Assembly (NCBI GenBank): GCA_963650385.1
Contig: CAVJLL010000008.1
Span: 8,154 to 72,153 of the forward strand
Length of the DNA: 64,000 bases
From: CAG-791 sp963650385
GTDB taxonomy: Bacteria > Bacillota > Clostridia > Lachnospirales > Lachnospiraceae
Direction: 5' to 3'
The position numbers and the translations under genes were made by a program. How positions within the stretch are numbered: position 1 is the stretch's first letter; every line of letters starts with the position of its first letter. Below, one piece after another: positions 7,329 through 16,086 of the stretch. The notes below the pieces were generated by a model. That model worked only from the letters and a program-made list of their open reading frames with translations. It was not told the origin of the DNA and searched no databases.

Positions 7329-8384
7329 TTACTCAGCTGCCGGAATGACTGTGTAATCCTCCGGCATTGTCATGCCGATGGCCTTTGCATAATCCTCGTT
7401 GTACTCCTTCGTGGTCGTGGGAGCGTACTCGATCTCCATCGTGGAGACGTCAGCGCCCTCCGAGAGAATGCGGATTGCCTGCTGGCCGGCTGTATAGCCG
7501 ATGTCATAGTAGCTGATGGAAAGGGTCGCAAGGCCGCCCGCTCTTGTCATGTTCTCCTCGCCGCAGATGACCGGGATGCCGGCAGGCTCGGTTACGTTGG
7601 AGACGATGGTCATGTTGGAGGCTGCCGTATTGTCCGTCGGAATATAAACGGCATCGCAGTCAGCAATTGCACTGGTTACCACAGACTGCAGATCGTTGGA
7701 ATCTGCGAATGTATACTCCTGATATGCTACGCCGTCCTCATCCAGGTACTCCTCAATCTTTGTTGCCTGGAACTTGGAATTGGCCTCTGCAGAGCAGTAC
7801 AGAATGGAAACCTTCTTCACATCCGGTACCAACTCGAGGATCATCTTCTCCTGCTGATCCAGCGGTGCAAGGTCGGAGGTTCCGGATACGTTGATGCCGG
7901 TCACGCCGGTGAAATCGTCCATATTCAGAGCGGTGCCGTAATCCGTAATGGAGGTGCCCAGAATCGGGATGTCCGTCGTTGCTGCTACAGCAGCCTGCAG
8001 TGCAGGCGTTGCATTGGCAAGGATCAGATCATAGCCATTGTTGACGAAGCCGGTAATAATCGTGGAGCAGGTAGCGGAATCGCCCTGCGCGTTCTGATAA
8101 TCAATGGTGACATTGTCGCCGTATTTCTCAGTCAGTGCATCCTCAAAGCCCTGTGTTGCTGCATCCAGTGCGTTGTGCTGAACCAGCTGGCAGATGCCGA
8201 CGGTGAACTTCTCATCCGAGGTCTCGGCCGCTGCCTCTGTGGATGCCTCTTCTGCCGTATCCGCAGTCGTCTCTGCAGCTGCAGCCTCGGTGGATGCCGA
8301 TGCAGAGGAATCCGATGTGCTTCCGCATCCGGCCATTGCCAGCATCGTGCCGGCCAGAATCAATGCCAATGTCTTCTTTTTCAT
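7329..8384 (-). CDS. ABC importer substrate-binding lipoprotein (COG2984 type)
   Basis: Extracellular binding protein of 351 residues with a lipoprotein signal peptide ending at MAG-Cys20, then a Ser/Ala/Glu/Thr-rich linker to about residue 60 and a two-lobed periplasmic-binding-protein fold (start near FTVGICQLVQH). It belongs to the PF04392 family found with COG4120 permeases and COG1101 ATPases. The ATG at 8384 follows AAGGAGATTATT. A strong promoter lies about 70 nt upstream. The leader is too short for a T-box, so the tRNA-Trp control seen for some relatives is not supported here. Confidence 0.87.
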   Translation of the reverse strand: MKKKTLALILAGTMLAMAGCGSTSDSSASASTEAAAAETTADTAEEASTEAAAETSDEKFTVGICQLVQHNALDAATQGFEDALTEKYGDNVTIDYQNAQGDSATCSTIITGFVNNGYDLILANATPALQAAVAATTDIPILGTSITDYGTALNMDDFTGVTGINVSGTSDLAPLDQQEKMILELVPDVKKVSILYCSAEANSKFQATKIEEYLDEDGVAYQEYTFADSNDLQSVVTSAIADCDAVYIPTDNTAASNMTIVSNVTEPAGIPVICGEENMTRAGGLATLSISYYDIGYTAGQQAIRILSEGADVSTMEIEYAPTTTKEYNEDYAKAIGMTMPEDYTVIPAAE

Positions 8385-8450
8385 AATAATCTCCTTTTCT
8401 CCCGGGAGCTTTGCAGGGTCTGCCTGTGCCTCCTCGTGTTGATTTATTAC

Positions 8451-8479
8451 ATTAAAGCGCAAACGCGTTGGTGTGTCAA
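8451..8479 (-). promoter_or_regulatory. Promoter of the ABC importer operon
   Basis: Minus strand perfect TTGACA (8474-8479), 17-nt spacer, TTTAAT (8451-8456). About 65 nt separate the -10 from the binding-protein start codon. Confidence 0.75.
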
Positions 8480-8552
8480 ACTTTTTTGTTCACTCTTTTG
8501 CCGGCAGCAAATACGACTATTTTGTCCATGTTTTCCCTATTTTCTTTCATGG

Positions 8553-8567
8553 TAAACACCGTGTTTA
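8553..8567. promoter_or_regulatory. Palindromic operator candidate upstream of lacZ
   Basis: TAAACACCGTGTTTA is a perfect 15-nt palindrome around a central C. It lies 115 nt before the lacZ start in the divergent region and could bind a repressor or the downstream AraC protein. Confidence 0.45.
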
Positions 8568-8592
8568 ACCCATACACTGATACTAGGGTCTC

Positions 8593-8642
8593 AAGGTCCA
8601 AACCTCCGATGCAAGCTTGCCCTCGAAAGGAGGTTTGACCTT
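8593..8642 (+). promoter_or_regulatory. Long stem-loop in the lacZ leader
   Basis: AAGGTCCAAACCTCC pairs with GGAGGTTTGACCTT, with one bulged C, around a 21-nt loop that contains the palindrome GCAAGCTTGC. It ends about 40 nt before the lacZ start codon. There is no clean T-run after it, so a role in mRNA stability or control is a guess. Confidence 0.5.
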
Positions 8643-8682
8643 CGGCTCCTTCTATCAGATTGGGGAAAAGGGGGAAAATACG

Positions 8683-11600
8683 ATGATGATTCCAAAGCAC
8701 TACGAAGATCTGCAGGTTCTGCACGAAAACACCATGCCGCCGAGAGCGTACTACATTCCGGCTTCAAAGAGAATTGCCGATCCCGCAGAGCACCGGGAAG
8801 AATCTGACCGCATGGAGCTTTTAAGCGGCAGCTGGAAATTTCACTACTATCCCAGCATTCTCGACCTGAAGGATGATTTTTATCAGGACGGGTTCGACGC
8901 CGCCTCATTTGATGATATTCCCGTACCGGGAACCTGGCAGACCTCCGGCTACGATCGTCACCAGTACACCAACATCCGCTACCCGTTTCCGTTTGATCCG
9001 CCTTATGTTCCGCTCGAGAATCCCTGCGGAGCGTATCTTCGTTATTTCGAATATCACACAGATCCTGCTGCGCCAAAAGCATTCCTGAATTTCGAAGGCG
9101 TCGACAGCTGTTATTACGTATGGCTGAACGGCAGCTACATCGGCTACAGCCAGGTTTCTCACGCAACCGCAGAATTTGATATCACCGGGCAGCTTCGCGA
9201 TGGCTCGAACACGCTTGCTGTCCTCGTTCTGAAGTGGTGTGACGGCTCTTACCTGGAGGATCAGGACAAGTTCCGCATGAGCGGTATTTTCCGTGATGTA
9301 TACATTCTGAAGCGTCCTGTAAATGCAATCCGGGATTACTGCATCACAACAGACATCACGCAAGACAGGGCTCTTGTAACCATCAGCTGTACATATACCG
9401 GTCCTGCTGCCACACGGCTCTCCATCGAAGACTCCGCAGGCAGAGTCCTGTCGCAGGGTACTCTTGCGGAAAGCGGCAGGGTGCTGCTGAAAATATCCAA
9501 TCCCATCCTGTGGAACACGGAGACGCCGTACCTGTACACGCTGGTAATGGAAACAGCAAATGAAGTGATCACGGACCAGATTGCTCTGCGGACGATAGAA
9601 ATCCGGGACAGGGTCGTTTATTTCAACGGCCAGCGTATCAAATTCCGGGGCGTTAATCATCATGATTCCGATCCGATAACCGGCTTTGCTGTCTCTGCAG
9701 ACCATTACAGACGTGATCTGATGCTGATGAAGCAGCATAATTTCAATGCCATTCGAACCTCTCATTATCCAAAAGCGCCTTTCTTCTACCTGATGTGTGA
9801 GCGCTATGGATTCATGGTGATTGATGAAGCGGATCTGGAGGCGCACGGTCCATTTCAGCTGTACCGAAAAGAGGACACGGAAGCCAATCGGTTCCACCGC
9901 TGGAACGAAACTCTTGCGGACAATCCCGCGTGGGAAAATGCCATCACTGACCGCATGCAGCAAATGGTTCAGCGAGACAAAAACCGCTTCTGCGTTGTCA
10001 TCTGGTCCGCAGGAAACGAATCGGCCTATGGCTGTAATTTTGAGAAGGCACTCCAATGGGCAAAGGCTTTCGATCCGGACCGATTGACACAATACGAAAG
10101 CGCGCGCTATCGCAATCCGTTAAAACACTATGATTACAGCAATCTGGATCTGTACAGCCGCATGTATCCATCGACGTCAGAAATCCAGGAATATCTCTGC
10201 AAGGATGGCAGCAAGCCTTTTCTTTTGGTTGAGTACTGCCACAGTATGGGAAACGGTCCCGGTGATTTCGAGGATTACTTTCAGCTGATGCAGCAAAGCG
10301 ATCTCCTGTGCGGCGGATTTGTCTGGGAATGGTGCGATCACGCCATTTATCACGGAACGGCAGAAAATGGAAAGCCCATGTATTTCTACGGCGGTGATCA
10401 CGGAGAGGTCATTCATGACGGCAATTTCTGCATGGACGGACTCGTATATCCTGACCGGGCTCCCCACACCGGCCTTCTGGAATACAAGAATGTGCATCGC
10501 CCCGTGCGGCTGATCTCCTATGACCGGCATTCCGGGGAGCTGATTCTCCATAATTATCTGGACTTTGCCGATCTGTCTGACTATGTCAGCATCTCATATG
10601 AGCTGTCCCAGGATGGCACTGTCATTGAGCACGGCACACTGGAGACTGTCTCCATAAAACCGCATACCGACGGGAGGCTGAGCCTGCCGCTCACGCTCCC
10701 CGATGCGGGAAGAGTTTATCTAAAGCTCATTTACCGTCTTACAAAGGAGCAGCCGCTTCTGGAGTCTGGTTATGAACTTGGTTTTGACGAGCTTCTCTTA
10801 TCGAAGCCGAATCAAATCCATCAGCATGCAGCAGAACTTCTTAAAAAGCACGAAAACGGTTTTGATATCTGCGTATCGGAAACTCCGTCAGAGCTGATTC
10901 TCAAGGGGAAGGACTTCACATATACTCTGAATAAACAGACCGGCTTGTTTTCATCCATGATCTGCGGGTTACAGGATATCCTCTGCCGCCCCATGGAAAT
11001 CAATATCTGGCGTGCCCCCATCGACAACGATATGTACATCCGAGAGGAATGGCAGAAGGCGCATTACCATCAGGCCTATACGCGCGCCTACAGTACCCAG
11101 ACACTGCAGAACAAGTACGGCATTCTCGTTCTTTCTCATGTGTCCGTTGTTGCGCCAACTGTTCAGAAGCTGTTGGACATTGAGATTTCCTGGCAGATTG
11201 ACAACGGCGGCAAAATCTCCGCTGCTTTCAACGTTAAAAAGGACCCGGAGCTGCCGGCATTGCCGCGGTTCGGCGTGCGTCTTTTTCTCAGCAAGACCAT
11301 GAACCAGGTCTCGTATTACGGCATGGGGCCTGTTGAATCCTATCGTGACAAGCACCAGGCTGCCTTTCACGGATTATTCCGGAGCACCGTTTCTGCTCTG
11401 CACGAGGACTATCTGCGCCCCCAGGAGAACGGAAGCCATTACGATTGTGATTTCGTCGAGCTGTCCGGCGAGGAGCAGAGCCTTTCCGCTGCGTCTTCAA
11501 CGCCGTTTTCTTTCAATGCTTCGTCATACACGCAGGAAATGCTCGGACAGTGTGCGCATAATTACGAATTACAGAAGGCAGACTGCACAATTCTGTGCAT

Positions 11601-11718
11601 TGATTATGCACAAAGCGGAATCGGATCAAACAGCTGCGGTCCTGCGCTTCCTGCCGGATACCAGCTCAGGGAAACAGACTTCCGGTTTCAGTTCTGTCTT
11701 GTCCCTTTAAGGAATTAA
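8683..11718 (+). CDS. lacZ: Beta-galactosidase, GH2 family
   Basis: Cytoplasmic glycoside hydrolase of 1011 residues, the usual length for LacZ, with sugar-binding, immunoglobulin-like, TIM-barrel and C-terminal small-chain-like domains. The catalytic acid/base is Glu446 in SAGNESAYG and the nucleophile is Glu517 in LLVEYCHSMGNG. The conserved NHHDSDP and IRTSHYP stretches are also present. There is no signal peptide. The ATG at 8683 is preferred over the in-frame ATG at 8617 because AAGGGGGAAAATACG precedes it, and the upstream codons lie in the leader hairpin. It is followed 4 nt later by an AraC-type regulator that likely controls it. Confidence 0.95.
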   Translation: MMIPKHYEDLQVLHENTMPPRAYYIPASKRIADPAEHREESDRMELLSGSWKFHYYPSILDLKDDFYQDGFDAASFDDIPVPGTWQTSGYDRHQYTNIRYPFPFDPPYVPLENPCGAYLRYFEYHTDPAAPKAFLNFEGVDSCYYVWLNGSYIGYSQVSHATAEFDITGQLRDGSNTLAVLVLKWCDGSYLEDQDKFRMSGIFRDVYILKRPVNAIRDYCITTDITQDRALVTISCTYTGPAATRLSIEDSAGRVLSQGTLAESGRVLLKISNPILWNTETPYLYTLVMETANEVITDQIALRTIEIRDRVVYFNGQRIKFRGVNHHDSDPITGFAVSADHYRRDLMLMKQHNFNAIRTSHYPKAPFFYLMCERYGFMVIDEADLEAHGPFQLYRKEDTEANRFHRWNETLADNPAWENAITDRMQQMVQRDKNRFCVVIWSAGNESAYGCNFEKALQWAKAFDPDRLTQYESARYRNPLKHYDYSNLDLYSRMYPSTSEIQEYLCKDGSKPFLLVEYCHSMGNGPGDFEDYFQLMQQSDLLCGGFVWEWCDHAIYHGTAENGKPMYFYGGDHGEVIHDGNFCMDGLVYPDRAPHTGLLEYKNVHRPVRLISYDRHSGELILHNYLDFADLSDYVSISYELSQDGTVIEHGTLETVSIKPHTDGRLSLPLTLPDAGRVYLKLIYRLTKEQPLLESGYELGFDELLLSKPNQIHQHAAELLKKHENGFDICVSETPSELILKGKDFTYTLNKQTGLFSSMICGLQDILCRPMEINIWRAPIDNDMYIREEWQKAHYHQAYTRAYSTQTLQNKYGILVLSHVSVVAPTVQKLLDIEISWQIDNGGKISAAFNVKKDPELPALPRFGVRLFLSKTMNQVSYYGMGPVESYRDKHQAAFHGLFRSTVSALHEDYLRPQENGSHYDCDFVELSGEEQSLSAASSTPFSFNASSYTQEMLGQCAHNYELQKADCTILCIDYAQSGIGSNSCGPALPAGYQLRETDFRFQFCLVPLRN

Positions 11719-11722
11719 CTTC

Positions 11723-12607
11723 ATGTATACATTATCGGCCTACTATCGCAATTCACGCATCGATTTCAAAGACAGAAAGCATCCGCTGTTCATCGGCAGC
11801 TGCGGCACTTATCGCCTGTACACAATTAAAAAGCTTCCGACGCATCGTCCGCGAGGAAGACTGGACTGGCAGATCCTGTACGTTGCTGCCGGCAGAGCGC
11901 ACTTCTTTTTCAACGGAACGGAACACGTCATCGAAGCGGGCAATATGGTGATTTACCGCCCCAAGGAGGAGCAGAAATACTACTATCTCGGTAAGGATCA
12001 GACGGAGGTGTACTGGGTTCATTTCACCGGCAGCAACGTCAAGAACATTCTTCGCAGATACGGCATCACAGACGATACCAGGGTCATTTACACCGGTATT
12101 TCCATGGAATATAAGACGCTGTTCCTGGCAATGATCAAGGAGCTGAATCTGACAAAGCCGGACTATGAACAGATGCTGGTGAACTATTTTACGATCCTTC
12201 TCGTCGATCTGCACCGCCTGCCCCTGCAGAAGCCGCAAAAGCGCAGGCATCTGAATATGGACGAAATGGACAAAGCAGCGCAGTACTTCCAGCTGAATTA
12301 CAACCGACCGATCAGCATTGAAGAATATGCCGCCTCGCATGATATGAGTGTAGGCTGGTTTATCAAAAGCTTCCGCCAGTATGCCGGTACCACGCCCACG
12401 CAGTACATCCATTCTCTTCGGATCGCCAATGCCAGAATGCTGTTGGAGAAAACCGATTACAACATTACGGAAATCTCCGGTTTATCCGGCTTTGATGATC
12501 CGCTGTATTTCAGCCGCTTCTTCCGTAAGCAGTGCGGCATGTCTCCGTCGCAGTACCGCAGGCAGCTGTCTTCTCACCCGCAAAACGATAAAGGGAATGC
12601 TGATTAA
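11723..12607 (+). CDS. AraC-family transcriptional regulator next to lacZ
   Basis: A 294-residue regulator with an N-terminal cupin-like ligand-binding domain (FNGTEHVIEAGNMVIYRP region) and a C-terminal double helix-turn-helix (about 185-285: SIEEYAASHDMS... and NITEISGLSGFDDPLYFSRFFRK). It starts 4 nt after lacZ, with AAGGA upstream, so the two form one operon. The likely role is sugar-responsive activation of lacZ and possibly of the convergent sugar ABC genes (12655-15783). Confidence 0.9.
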   Translation: MYTLSAYYRNSRIDFKDRKHPLFIGSCGTYRLYTIKKLPTHRPRGRLDWQILYVAAGRAHFFFNGTEHVIEAGNMVIYRPKEEQKYYYLGKDQTEVYWVHFTGSNVKNILRRYGITDDTRVIYTGISMEYKTLFLAMIKELNLTKPDYEQMLVNYFTILLVDLHRLPLQKPQKRRHLNMDEMDKAAQYFQLNYNRPISIEEYAASHDMSVGWFIKSFRQYAGTTPTQYIHSLRIANARMLLEKTDYNITEISGLSGFDDPLYFSRFFRKQCGMSPSQYRRQLSSHPQNDKGNAD

Positions 12608-12622
12608 ATCAGCATTCCCTTT
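12590..12622. terminator. Bidirectional terminator between the AraC and ABC permease genes
   Basis: Perfect palindrome AAAGGGAATGCTGATT / AATCAGCATTCCCTTT that includes the AraC stop codon. It serves both convergent operons and is followed by TTT-containing sequence on each side. Confidence 0.75.
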
Positions 12623-12654
12623 ACTGTTTTGCGCGTTGGTTCTGAATCGTTCTG

Positions 12655-13473
12655 CTATTTCACAGAACCTGTAATTCCCTCCACAAAATTCTTCTGAAGT
12701 GCAAAGAACACAATCGCCGTGGGGATGGTCGTAATGAGTACCGCCAGCATCACCATTCCGTAATCCGTCACATACCCTGCTGTCAGGTTGGAAATCAGCA
12801 TGGGCATTGTCTGTGTGGAGTTATCCGACATAATCACCTTTGCCCACAGGAAATTGTTCCATGCATTCATGAAGGTCACAACTCCGGCCGCCGCAAAGAT
12901 CGATTTCATCGAAGGGATGTACATCTTCAGATAGATCCCAAACTCCGAAAGTCCGTCAATTCTTGCCGCCTCAATGATATCCACCGGGAATGCCTTCGCA
13001 TTCGTGCGGAACATCATAATGAGCAACGGTGTTGCCAGCGACGGGAGCATAAAGCCTATGGCTGTATCCAGCAGTCCCAGATTGGAGTACATCCGGAAAA
13101 GCGGAACCATCAGGGCAACAAACGGAATCATCATGGACATCAGCACGATGGCGTAGATTTTCTCTTTGTTCTTATCCCTGTAAATCTCGAACGCATATCC
13201 GGCCAGTGAGCTTACCACCAATGCAAATACCGTCACCAGAACCGTATACTTGCATGAGTTCCAGAAATTGGTCCACAGAGGCTGCTGTGCCACCAGATTT
13301 TTGTAATTTTCCATCAAATACGTTCCAAACGTCAGCTTGCCGCCTATGACATCCACACTTTTGTTGGTTGCTGCAATGATCATCCACACCAACGGAAACA
13401 CCGAGAGCACGGACATCAGAATCAGGAACACATAGGTAAAGAACAGCTTGATCTTTCCCTTAGTCACGTTCAT
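12655..13473 (-). CDS. Carbohydrate ABC permease, MalG-like (CUT1)
   Basis: Inner-membrane subunit of a CUT1 sugar importer, about 272 residues with six predicted helices. The EAARIDGLSEFGIYLKMYIP segment is the EAA loop that docks to the shared ATPase. The start is uncertain between the GTG at 13476 and the ATG at 13473; AAGTAGGTG lies immediately upstream. It overlaps the end of the preceding permease gene by about 14 nt, showing tight coupling. No ATPase gene is nearby, so it presumably uses a common MsmK-type ATPase encoded elsewhere. Confidence 0.9.
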   Translation of the reverse strand: MNVTKGKIKLFFTYVFLILMSVLSVFPLVWMIIAATNKSVDVIGGKLTFGTYLMENYKNLVAQQPLWTNFWNSCKYTVLVTVFALVVSSLAGYAFEIYRDKNKEKIYAIVLMSMMIPFVALMVPLFRMYSNLGLLDTAIGFMLPSLATPLLIMMFRTNAKAFPVDIIEAARIDGLSEFGIYLKMYIPSMKSIFAAAGVVTFMNAWNNFLWAKVIMSDNSTQTMPMLISNLTAGYVTDYGMVMLAVLITTIPTAIVFFALQKNFVEGITGSVK

Positions 13474-14350
13474 CACCTACTTTCATCTGAATGAAGGCCA
13501 GAATCGCCACCATGATCAGAATAATAAAGGACATGGCCGAGGTATAACCGAAGTTCGGAACCCCCTTAAAGGACATGTTGTAAATATAATGCGACATCGT
13601 GATCGAGGCATTGCCCGGTCCGCCGTTCGTCAGGTTCACCGATTCATCGAACAGCTGCAGCGTACCGTTGGTAGACATAATTGCCGTCATCAGGATCGTC
13701 GGCTTCAGCAGCGGAACTGTGATCCGGAAGAACGTCTGCACTGCAGATGCGCCGTCAATCTGCGCCGCCTCATACACCGACTTTTCAATATTCTGCAGTC
13801 CGGCCAGATAGAACACCATGTTGTAGCCGGTCCATCTCCAGACCAATGCAATGATGATGACGATCTTGGCACTGGTTGGATTTGCGAGAAAATTGTATGC
13901 CTCTTGTATAAGTCCAAGCTTCAGTGCAATCGAATTGATAAAGCCGTCGGTTGCAAACAGCGAGCGGAAAATAATCGCGTACGCAACCAATGATGTTGCA
14001 CAGGGCAGGAAAATCGCTGTCCGGAAGAGCCCCCTGCATTTCACCTTCGGATTATTCAGGATCGATGCCAGCATCAGTGCAAGAACCAGCATAACCGGAA
14101 CCTGAATAATGAGATAAAAGATGCAGTTCTTCATGGACTGCAGAAACACGCCGTCCTTAAAGCACCGGATGTAATTGCTAAGTCCGGTGAATGTCATGCT
14201 GGTTCCGGTTCCGGTCTGAAAGGATGTCACCAATGCAGAGAGCATCGGATAAATGCTGAACACACAGATCAGCACCATCGCCGGTGTCAGGAACGTCCAG
14301 CCGGCAGCGCTTTGCTTGCCCTGCATGCTGAGTCTTTTTTTCTTATTCAT
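13460..14350 (-). CDS. Carbohydrate ABC permease, MalF-like (CUT1)
   Basis: Partner permease of 296 residues with six helices and the EAA loop YEAAQIDGASAVQTFFRITVP. The start at 14350 (MNKKKRLSMQ) is preferred because GGAGAGGCTGCG precedes it; the longer frame reads into the intergenic region. It lies 90 nt after the binding-protein gene and overlaps the next permease. Confidence 0.9.
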   Translation of the reverse strand: MNKKKRLSMQGKQSAAGWTFLTPAMVLICVFSIYPMLSALVTSFQTGTGTSMTFTGLSNYIRCFKDGVFLQSMKNCIFYLIIQVPVMLVLALMLASILNNPKVKCRGLFRTAIFLPCATSLVAYAIIFRSLFATDGFINSIALKLGLIQEAYNFLANPTSAKIVIIIALVWRWTGYNMVFYLAGLQNIEKSVYEAAQIDGASAVQTFFRITVPLLKPTILMTAIMSTNGTLQLFDESVNLTNGGPGNASITMSHYIYNMSFKGVPNFGYTSAMSFIILIMVAILAFIQMKVGDERD

Positions 14351-14439
14351 CGCAGCCTCTCCATGCCGCAGTCTGCGCAGCAGTTCAGAACCCATCTATA
14401 GGATCGCCCGGCTTCGAACCACTGCCAGCCTGCTGTATC

Positions 14440-15783
14440 CTACCGTCCCATATTGAACTCTACTGTCTCCTGCGCAGTTGCAAGCTCCGCATCAATATCC
14501 GATCCGCCTGACACATTCGCAATGGCCGTTGCAAGAGCCGTATTGGCCTCCACATAATAAACGCCCAGATTTACCGAAGGCGTCTTGGAGGCAAAATTCG
14601 CAATATCTGCATAGATTGCCTGGCCGCCGAAGAATTCCTGCGGCTCGTTGTACACATCACTCTCACCGGCCGGAAGCCATGTTGCAACAGCGCCGGAGCT
14701 GGGAAGAATGGTGTCATACAGCTCCACACTTCCTGCGAAGGTCGATTTCAGGAAATCCACCGCCAGCTCTGTATTCCTGCAGTTGGTTGTGATTGCCCAC
14801 GTGGAGCCGCCCTGATTGGAATAATTGGTGGCGTTTTCCGTATCCGGCAGGGACGGCATATTGGTCAGTCCCCACTTTCCGGAAAGATCCTCTGCGGTCT
14901 GAACTGAGGCAAGTATCCAGCAGCCGTTGATCACGCCGGCCGTCTTGCCGCTGGTAAAGGTTGCAATATATTCATCCCAGCTGTTGACTACTGCAAGGAC
15001 GTGCTGATCCTTCATCTCCTGGTAGATTTCAATGCACTTTCTGATGTTCTCATTGCCCTTGATGTTGGGCGTCCCGTCGTCGTTCCAGGTACTGATTCCG
15101 GCAGACTGCAGCATCTGATACAGAAGGTCGGACGATCCGGCCTGCGCAGAAACCAGTGAATATCCCGTCTTATCGTACACATCCGTGCCGATCTCAATGA
15201 ATCTGTTCCAGTCGATATCCGTCAGATCCTCAAGCGTGTATCCGGCCTCCTGCAATACATCCGTCCTGTAAACCGCGATCTCCGCGCCGTTGTCAAAGGG
15301 CACCCCGTAGTTCCTGCCGTCGATGGTGGAAGCCGCCACCTTGCTGGCTGCAAACTGCGAGAAATCTATTCCGGAGTCCGTGAGATCCTGGTATAAATCC
15401 GGGTAGGTTGTTACGTATTTTTCATAGGCAAAATCCTGCATCAGGCATATGTCCGGAAGCTGTGAATAATTGCCGGAGCCCACGATGGTTCCCAGCTGCG
15501 TCTGCATCCCGTCCCATCCGGTCTCAACAATATTCAGGTGAAAATCCGGGTGGTCCTTCTGATAAATCTTCTCTGCTTCCTCCATTGCATAAATATTGAA
15601 CGTCTGATCCCAGGCCCAGACCGTCAGCGTATTCGCATCCTCTGCCGATGCTGCATCTGCCGCGCCGGCTGTCTCTCCCGTCGCTGCCGCAGAGCTGCTG
15701 TCCGACGATGCGCAGCCGGCAAGCAATCCGATTCCCATGACCGCAGCTGCTGCCGCAGCCAGTACACGCTTCTGTTTTCTCAT
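14440..15783 (-). CDS. Carbohydrate ABC substrate-binding lipoprotein
   Basis: Binding protein of 447 residues with a lipoprotein signal (LLAG-Cys24), a Ser/Ala linker, and the solute-binding family 1 fold. Motifs include LTVWAWDQTFNIY and EIAVYRTDVLQEAGY, both typical of CUT1 systems. The ATG at 15783 follows AAACGGAGGGAACACA. The gene leads the operon with two permeases. The ligand is unknown; the neighbouring lacZ and isomerase suggest a galactose- or fucose-containing saccharide. Confidence 0.9.
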   Translation of the reverse strand: MRKQKRVLAAAAAAVMGIGLLAGCASSDSSSAAATGETAGAADAASAEDANTLTVWAWDQTFNIYAMEEAEKIYQKDHPDFHLNIVETGWDGMQTQLGTIVGSGNYSQLPDICLMQDFAYEKYVTTYPDLYQDLTDSGIDFSQFAASKVAASTIDGRNYGVPFDNGAEIAVYRTDVLQEAGYTLEDLTDIDWNRFIEIGTDVYDKTGYSLVSAQAGSSDLLYQMLQSAGISTWNDDGTPNIKGNENIRKCIEIYQEMKDQHVLAVVNSWDEYIATFTSGKTAGVINGCWILASVQTAEDLSGKWGLTNMPSLPDTENATNYSNQGGSTWAITTNCRNTELAVDFLKSTFAGSVELYDTILPSSGAVATWLPAGESDVYNEPQEFFGGQAIYADIANFASKTPSVNLGVYYVEANTALATAIANVSGGSDIDAELATAQETVEFNMGR

Positions 15784-15815
15784 GTGTTCCCTCCGTTTCT
15801 TTGCTGTCCCCGTTA

Positions 15816-15827
15816 CATTGCACAATG
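15816..15827. promoter_or_regulatory. Palindromic operator candidate before the sugar ABC operon
   Basis: CATTGCACAATG, a perfect 12-nt palindrome 33 nt upstream of the binding-protein start codon. Confidence 0.35.
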
Positions 15828-15950
15828 CTTTTTGTGAAACAAGCACCTGCTATGTATAGTTTAGATATCCACAGCGGATGGGTACATGAACAGAATCGTC
15901 GCATATATGGATTATCCTGTTCGCTTGTTTCTAACCGGTCCTATGCCGCC

Positions 15951-15994
15951 GGGGCCAAAGGGTCTTTCGTCTCTAACTGATACCGGATTGCTGC
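15951..15994. repeat. GATACCGGATTGCTGC repeat, copy 2
   Basis: GGGGCCAAAGGGTCTTTCGT followed by a spacer and AACTGATACCGGATTGCTGC (15975-15994). The last 20 nt match 3870-3889 with one mismatch. A GCATATATGG stretch also precedes both copies. Confidence 0.5.
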
Positions 15995-15997
15995 AGC

Positions 15998-16041
15998 AAA
16001 AAGCCCCCACCAGGAACGCCTTTGCATTCCCGGTGGGGGCT
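15998..16041 (-). terminator. Intrinsic terminator of the isomerase-like gene
   Basis: Minus strand AGCCCCCACCGGGAATGC pairs with GCGTTCCTGGTGGGGGCT, followed by TTTTTGC, about 45 nt past the stop codon. Confidence 0.85.
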
Positions 16042-16086
16042 CATATACTTCAGTTTTATCGCTTATTCAGCGAATGTGATTCTGTT

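Noticed and set aside
8385..8450. T-box control of the COG2984 ABC operon (expected for a tryptophan transporter)
   Set aside because: The leader between -10 and start codon is only about 65 nt, too short for a T-box.
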